DNA of 52,879 bases. Source: Chloroflexota bacterium. Lineage in GTDB: Bacteria > Chloroflexota > Dehalococcoidia > SM23-28-2 > RBG-16-64-32. Below, in pieces: positions 48,724 to 52,879 of the stretch; within the stretch, counting starts at the first letter, position 1; every line of letters begins with the position of its first letter. The stretch lies in NCBI GenBank assembly GCA_022561635.1, contig JADFQV010000011.1:1-52879 (forward strand), given 5' to 3'. Under the pieces are notes generated by a model. That model was not told the origin of the DNA. It saw nothing but the letters and a program-made list of their open reading frames with translations, and made no database searches. A program made the translations under genes and the position numbers.

Positions 48724-49246
48724 CGGCCGAGGCGGGCGCTTCTTTACGCGCTTCGAGGAGGAAGTAGCCGATGATGATGATCGCCACGCCGACGGTGATC
48801 GACGAATCGGCGACGTTGAACGAGGGGAAGCGAGGGAAGTCGATGAAGTCGGTGACGCGGCCCTGGGTGATGCGGTCCAGGAGGTTGCCGACGGCGCCGC
48901 CGAGCATCAAGCCGATGGCCAGGGCGGCGAGCCAATGCTGAAACGGTGGATAGCGGTAGTAGACGTAGATGGCGGCGAGGCCGATGAAGGCCATGACGAT
49001 GAGAAACGCCGCCTGGTCCTGGAGGATGCCAAAGGCGGCGCCGGTGTTGGTGACGTATTTGATGCGCACGGGCCAGTCGGCGGAAGGCCAGATGTCGCCC
49101 CGGTCCATGGTCGTGCGGATGATCGTCTTGGTGGCCTGGTCGGCGGCGACGACGGCCAGGGCGGCGCCCCAGAACGCCCAACGATGGAGTGCCGTGAGCT
49201 GCGGTGTGGAGCCGCCCGTTTCAGGCGCGGCGTCGGGGGTATCCAT
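48710..49246 (-). CDS. lspA: Lipoprotein signal peptidase
   Basis: Aspartic membrane protease that cleaves prolipoproteins, 178 aa. Four membrane helices are visible. Catalytic residues lie in GNLLDRITQGRVTDFIDF and FNVADSSITVG (N..D and N.AD pattern). The start is MDTPDAAPE with TATCAT 8 nt upstream, hence probably leaderless. The ORF-track start overlaps the divergent gene. Its substrates would include the lipoproteins at 8979, 34061 and 35370. Confidence 0.95.
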   Translation of the reverse strand: MDTPDAAPETGGSTPQLTALHRWAFWGAALAVVAADQATKTIIRTTMDRGDIWPSADWPVRIKYVTNTGAAFGILQDQAAFLIVMAFIGLAAIYVYYRYPPFQHWLAALAIGLMLGGAVGNLLDRITQGRVTDFIDFPRFPSFNVADSSITVGVAIIIIGYFLLEARKEAPASADADS

Positions 49247-49254
49247 CCGTTTCG

Positions 49255-49260
49255 ATGATA
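49255..49260 (-). promoter_or_regulatory. -10 box, probable leaderless promoter of lspA
   Basis: TATCAT 8 nt before the lspA ATG with no ribosome site between. Confidence 0.45.
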
Positions 49261-49371
49261 CGGCACGAGGTGGGTGTTGCTCACGCGCGAACGTCGGCAA
49301 AGCTGCCTGTGACGGCGGTTGAGCGCGTGCTATGCTCAGATATGACGCCCCGTAGTGAAGAAGGACGCCTG

Positions 49372-49974
49372 ATGGTCTTGGATATCCTGTCCCGGCGCAA
49401 GAAGGACCGGGAGAAATACGGTGAGCGGCTGCCCGACGGCCAGAAGGTCGTCGAGGACTGGCCGGTCCTGACGTACGGCGGAACGCCGCGCGCTTCCACC
49501 GCCGACTGGCGTCTGCGCATCTTCGGCCTCGTGGAGAAGGAGATGGAGCTGGACTGGGAGGGGCTGACGGCGCTGCCCCGGACGAAGGTGCATACGGACA
49601 TCCACTGTGTGACGACGTGGAGCAAGATGGACACGAACTTCGAGGGCGTCTCTATCCCCGATCTGCTGAAGCAGGTGCAGGTTAAGCCAGAGGCGAAGGC
49701 CGTGATGGCACACTGCTACGGCGGCTACACGGCGAACCTGCTACTCGATGACTTTATCCGCGACGAGAACCTGCTGGCCTACATCTATGAGGGCGAGCCG
49801 CTGCCGGCGGATCACGGCGGCCCGTGCCGGCTGTTCGTGCCGCACCTCTACTTCTGGAAGAGCGCGAAGTGGGTGAACGGCCTGGAGTTCATCACCGAGA
49901 ACACGGCCGGCTTCTGGGAGCGCTACGGCTACCACATGCGAGGGGACCCCTGGAAGGAAGAGCGCTACTCATGA
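49372..49974 (+). CDS. Sulfite oxidase-like molybdopterin oxidoreductase
   Basis: A 200-aa protein with the sulfite oxidase/YedY molybdopterin fold and no heme domain. GTPRASTADWRLRIFGLVE, then the Mo-ligand Cys in HTDIHCVTTWSKMD, and HGGPCRLFVPHLYFWKSAKWV are typical. No Tat signal, so it should be cytoplasmic. The start at ATG 49372 has AAGGA 6 nt upstream; an in-frame ATG at 49342 five bases behind TATGCT is an alternative. The stop overlaps the next gene by ATGA, so they are translationally coupled. Confidence 0.87.
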   Translation: MVLDILSRRKKDREKYGERLPDGQKVVEDWPVLTYGGTPRASTADWRLRIFGLVEKEMELDWEGLTALPRTKVHTDIHCVTTWSKMDTNFEGVSIPDLLKQVQVKPEAKAVMAHCYGGYTANLLLDDFIRDENLLAYIYEGEPLPADHGGPCRLFVPHLYFWKSAKWVNGLEFITENTAGFWERYGYHMRGDPWKEERYS

Positions 49975-51113
49975 CTCAGGAGGCGGCTCCGGTGCCGATT
50001 CCGCTGGAGCTGACGGATCCCGTCAACACGGCGATACTCGAGGTGTCGGAAGACAGGCTCGAAGGGTTCCAGCGCGATCCGTTCGCCGAGATCGCCCGGC
50101 GCTCGGAAGTGCCGCTGGACGACGTGATCGAGCGCATCCGGGCGCTGCTGGAGGCGGGGACGATCCGGCGGGTGCGGCAGACGCTGTTGCCGACGAACCT
50201 GGCGCAGGGCTCGCTCGTCGCCTGGCAGGTGCCGCAGGAGCGGCTGCAGCAGGCGTTCGACTTCATGTTCCAGCGCGACCCGTTCAGCGGCCACGTGGTG
50301 ATCCGCACGTCGGAGACGGCGACGGCCGGCTCGAAGTACAAGCTGTGGACGACGGTGAAGGTGCCGCAGGGGTTCGACATGCGCGCGCACTGCAACCTCC
50401 TGGCCACTCGAACGGACGCCGAGGCTTACTTGCTGATGCCGGCGAAGGCGCTCTTTGTGCTGGGCGTCGGACACACGCGGCGCCGCGGGATGGAGCCGGG
50501 CGCGAGGCTGGAGGAGCCGGCGGAGGTGATGTACCCGGAGCTCGTCGATCTGACGGACGGCGAGTGGCGGGTACTGACGGCGCTGAAGCGAGAGTTCGCG
50601 GTCGAGGAGATCGCCCGCGATCCGTGGCGCGCCCGCGCGGCTGAGGCCGGCGTGGACCTGCAGACGTTTTTCGCGGTGGCGGAGTCGCTGTACGACCAGC
50701 AGCTGCTCGGGCGCTTCTCGACGTTCCTGGAGCACGTCAAGGAGACGGCCTCGGGCGAGCGGGTGACGCGCTACAACGCGCTGTTCCACTGGGCGGTGCC
50801 GAAAGGCCGCGAGGTGGAGGCTGGGCGCGAGGTGGGCCGCCACCACATTCTGACGCACTGCTACTGGCGCGAGGCGGGCGCGGAGTTCAACGACGTGAAC
50901 ATCATGGGCGTGGCGCACGGCACAGACAAGGGTCTGGTGCTGGCGCACAAGGCGGCGATCGACGATCACCTGGCTTCGCTGGGGATGCCGGTGTCGTACA
51001 CGAACGTGTTCTGGGGCGGCCGCAGCGAGATCAAGCCGTCGGAGATTTCGCCGGTGGCGTACACGGCCTGGTGCCGCGAGATGGGCGTCGACCCGCGCCG
51101 AATGCGCGCCTAG
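49971..51113 (+). CDS. Fused two-domain siroheme decarboxylase-like (AhbA/AhbB, Lrp/AsnC-type) protein
   Basis: A 380-aa protein. Residues ~15-70 form a winged helix (FQRDPFAEIARRSEVPLDDVIERIRALLEAGTIRRVR in part) like that of AhbA/NirD, followed by an AsnC-like alpha-beta fold. A second, more diverged unit covers ~190-380 (VDLTDGEWRVLTALKREF..., NALFHWAVPKGREVE, HCYWREAGAEFNDVN). Siroheme decarboxylases normally are two ~160-aa subunits, so this looks like a fused heterodimer. No haem d1 or alternative haem genes are nearby, and it is coupled to the molybdoenzyme gene. The true activity is open. Confidence 0.7.
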   Translation: MTQEAAPVPIPLELTDPVNTAILEVSEDRLEGFQRDPFAEIARRSEVPLDDVIERIRALLEAGTIRRVRQTLLPTNLAQGSLVAWQVPQERLQQAFDFMFQRDPFSGHVVIRTSETATAGSKYKLWTTVKVPQGFDMRAHCNLLATRTDAEAYLLMPAKALFVLGVGHTRRRGMEPGARLEEPAEVMYPELVDLTDGEWRVLTALKREFAVEEIARDPWRARAAEAGVDLQTFFAVAESLYDQQLLGRFSTFLEHVKETASGERVTRYNALFHWAVPKGREVEAGREVGRHHILTHCYWREAGAEFNDVNIMGVAHGTDKGLVLAHKAAIDDHLASLGMPVSYTNVFWGGRSEIKPSEISPVAYTAWCREMGVDPRRMRA

Positions 51114-51116
51114 GGG

Positions 51117-51971
51117 CTAGGACTCGGTTTCGGCGGACTCTTCGGCGCTGACTTCGCGCTTGAAGGTCACGTCGGCCAGGAGGGTGCGGCGGCCGGGGCG
51201 GATGAAGAGCTTCATCAGCCAGTCGGAGAGCTGCGGGACGAAGGCATCGGCGGCGACGGCGGCGACATCCTCCGGCGAGACGTAGGCGTCGCGCAGGTTG
51301 AAGCGCACGGCCTGGAAGATGCGCGTGGCGACGACGGCGGAGGAGACGAAGCGGGCGATGGGCGGGACGGCCGGCGCTTCGACTTCCTGCAGCATGTTCT
51401 CCATGAACGAGGTGTCGGTGAGGCCGGGGTAGATCGTGCTGACGCCGATGCCTTTGCTGGAGAGCTCGACGCGAAGGGCGTCGGAGATGGCGGCGAGGGC
51501 GTGCTTGGAGGCCGCGTACATGCCCATGTGCGGCGGCGATATGCGGCCGGCGACGGAGGAGACGTTGACGATATGGCCGCGGCGCTGGCTGATCATGTAG
51601 GGCGCGGCGGCCTGGATGCAGTTGACGGCGCCCCAGAAGTTGGCCTCGAACAGGTGGCGGGCGTTGTCGAGGTTGCCGTCGGCAACGGGGGCGAAGAGAC
51701 CGACGCCGGCGTTGTTGATGAGGACGTCGATGGCGTCGTACTCCTCGACGGTACGCCGCACGAGCGCTTCGACGGAGAGGCGGTCTGTGACGTCGACGGG
51801 GATGACGGTTGCCGCTTTGCCGATGTCGGCGGCGATCGCCTCTAGCTTCTCGCGGTTGCGTGAGGCGAGGACGACGTTGGCGCCGTGTTTGGCGAACTCG
51901 CGGGCCGTCTCGCGGCCGATGCCAGAGGAGGCGCCGGTGACGATGACGGTGCGGCCGGTGAGGCGGAACAT
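51117..51971 (-). CDS. SDR family NAD(P)-dependent oxidoreductase
   Basis: Short-chain dehydrogenase of 284 aa: VTGASSGIGRETAREFAK, NNAG, VNVSSVAG, catalytic YAASK, YPGLTDTSF. The C-terminal ~50 residues (LSDWLMKLFIRPGRRTLL) contain a hydrophobic stretch that may associate with membrane. Three bp behind the PHA synthase-like gene and so in one operon; a role as acetoacetyl-CoA reductase is possible but not shown by the sequence. Confidence 0.87.
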   Translation of the reverse strand: MFRLTGRTVIVTGASSGIGRETAREFAKHGANVVLASRNREKLEAIAADIGKAATVIPVDVTDRLSVEALVRRTVEEYDAIDVLINNAGVGLFAPVADGNLDNARHLFEANFWGAVNCIQAAAPYMISQRRGHIVNVSSVAGRISPPHMGMYAASKHALAAISDALRVELSSKGIGVSTIYPGLTDTSFMENMLQEVEAPAVPPIARFVSSAVVATRIFQAVRFNLRDAYVSPEDVAAVAADAFVPQLSDWLMKLFIRPGRRTLLADVTFKREVSAEESAETES

Positions 51972-51974
51972 GCT

Positions 51975-52879
51975 TTAGAGGGAGCGGTGGGAAAACCAGT
52001 CGGCCATGCGCGGCCAGAGGCGGAACATGGCGTTCTTGCCGGCGACGAGGCTGACGTGACCGCCCTTGAGGACAATGTCTTCGGTGTCTTCGCTGCCGAC
52101 GATGCTGGTGAGGGGCCTGGTGGCGGCGAAGGGGGCGATGTGGTCGTGCTCGGCCATGGCGTGAAGGACGGGGATTTTGACGGCCTTGGTGTCGACGGGC
52201 CGGCCGTTGAGGGTCATGGTGCCCTTCATCAGCTTGTTCTCCCACATCAGGTCTTTGGTGAACTGGCGATAGGCCTCGCCGGGGAAGGGGATCTGTTCGT
52301 TGGTCCACTTATACATGATGCGGAAGCCGTTGACGAACTGCTCGTTCCAGAGGTTGTCGAGGAGGCGAATGTAGCCGCCCCAGCGGTCCATCGGACGCAG
52401 CATCTCGAACGAGCGGAGCATCATGTCCGGCGGGATGTTGCCGATTGAGTCGACGAGGTGATCGACGTCGAAGTAGCGCCTGTCGGTCCACTTGCGGAAG
52501 AGGCCCATGCCTTCCATGTCGACTGGCGTGGCGGCGCAGGCGAGGTTCTTGAGCGGGGCGTCCGGGTAGGCGCCGGCGTACATGAGGCCGAAGATGCCGC
52601 CCATGCAGTAACCGAGAATGCTGTAGTCCTCCTCGCCGGTGGCCTTCTGGACGTGCTCGAAGCAGTCGGGCATGAGATCCGTGACGTAGTCCTCGAAGCC
52701 GAGCTTCGTGTCCTCGGGACGGGGAACACCCCAGTCGATCATGAAGACGTCGAAGCCCTGAGCGAGCAGGTACTGGACGAAGCTCTGGCCGAAGGTAAGG
52801 TCGAGGATCCAGGGCTTGCTGACGAGGGACATGACGAGGACGATCGGCACGCGGTAGACTTCGTCGGACATTGGGTGGT
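51975..52879 (-). CDS. phaC: Class III poly(3-hydroxyalkanoate) synthase-like protein (5' truncated)
   Basis: Alpha/beta hydrolase-fold PHA polymerase. At least 298 residues are visible: LVMSLVSKPWILDLTFGQSF, FMIDWGVPRPED, lipase-like box with Cys nucleophile GYCMGG, Asp in MAEHDHIAPF, His in LKGGHVSLV. The frame continues past the first visible ATG to the window edge, and class III PhaC has ~355 residues, so the N-terminus is probably outside. A PhaE partner is not seen here. With the thiolase and SDR this suggests polyester storage. Confidence 0.87.
   Translation of the reverse strand, partial: HPMSDEVYRVPIVLVMSLVSKPWILDLTFGQSFVQYLLAQGFDVFMIDWGVPRPEDTKLGFEDYVTDLMPDCFEHVQKATGEEDYSILGYCMGGIFGLMYAGAYPDAPLKNLACAATPVDMEGMGLFRKWTDRRYFDVDHLVDSIGNIPPDMMLRSFEMLRPMDRWGGYIRLLDNLWNEQFVNGFRIMYKWTNEQIPFPGEAYRQFTKDLMWENKLMKGTMTLNGRPVDTKAVKIPVLHAMAEHDHIAPFAATRPLTSIVGSEDTEDIVLKGGHVSLVAGKNAMFRLWPRMADWFSHRSL

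Overview
This is a GC-rich chromosomal segment with dense, mostly operonic genes. The closest fit is a Chloroflexota bacterium, probably of the Dehalococcoidia or SAR202 type. That placement is an inference. It rests on F420-type flavoenzymes (PPOX and DUF385 families), a class III-like PHA synthase, class F sortases, a structured leader before panD, and many start codons lying 5-10 nt behind a TAnnnT box with no Shine-Dalgarno, which suggests frequent leaderless transcription. No phage, IS element or CRISPR array is visible.

Layout. 1-2.9 kb: hydantoinase/oxoprolinase pair hyuA (5' cut) and hyuB. 3-7.3 kb: a secreted matrixin-like protease, a membrane GGDEF/HD-GYP protein with a five-cysteine insertion, and a stand-alone copy of its sensor module. 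7.4-14.7 kb: hydroxyacid dehydrogenase, F420/PPOX protein, cupredoxin lipoprotein, DUF3054 protein, YCII-like protein, a long acyl-CoA dehydrogenase resembling methylsuccinyl-CoA dehydrogenase, SRPBCC and NDUFA9-like proteins, a GGQ release-factor-like protein and a YtxH-like protein. 14.7-18.1 kb: dienelactone hydrolase, then a small foreign-looking gene set between two copies of the ruvA 3' end, then ruvA-ruvC-yebC. 18.1-22.4 kb: DUF385 oxidoreductase, NUDIX hydrolase, and the panD-SDR-panB-panC operon behind a leader carrying an intrinsic terminator. 22.5-29 kb: a 61-aa protein of unknown function, thiolase, a class A beta-lactamase-like serine hydrolase, DinB, SDR, crotonase and MsrAB. 29-33.4 kb: quinone oxidoreductase, Baeyer-Villiger-type monooxygenase and an APH-family kinase next to tRNA-Gly(UCC), whose 3' half is duplicated 1.4 kb away like an attachment site. 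33.5-38.2 kb: cupin, a second cupredoxin lipoprotein, and an operon with an OmpR-type regulator, lipoprotein, threonine aldolase and cupin. 38.2-52.9 kb: TrpD2-like protein, mutM, a 942-aa protein with about nineteen 24-residue Ala-Trp repeats, P1 peptidase, two tandem sortases, gltX, rluD-lspA, a sulfite-oxidase-like protein coupled to a fused siroheme-decarboxylase-like protein, and SDR with PHA synthase.

The strongest candidate for something undescribed is a two-member protein family. The 942-aa repeat protein and the 61-aa protein share an N-terminal NLF-x-(R/H)-K start and an identical-style C-terminus, F(D/N)SPxGRF. Both genes, and the serine hydrolase gene, are preceded by arrays of TTHAYC-like direct repeats spaced 10-12 bp, the architecture of PhoB/PhoP-type binding sites. 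A granule- or envelope-associated system under phosphate-type control is a reasonable but unproven reading.

The metabolic genes point to aerobic heterotrophy on acyl-CoA and amide substrates: thiolase, crotonase, acyl-CoA dehydrogenase, hydantoinase, monooxygenase and PHA synthesis. Housekeeping functions present are Holliday-junction processing, base-excision repair, pantothenate synthesis, tRNA-Glu charging and lipoprotein processing.
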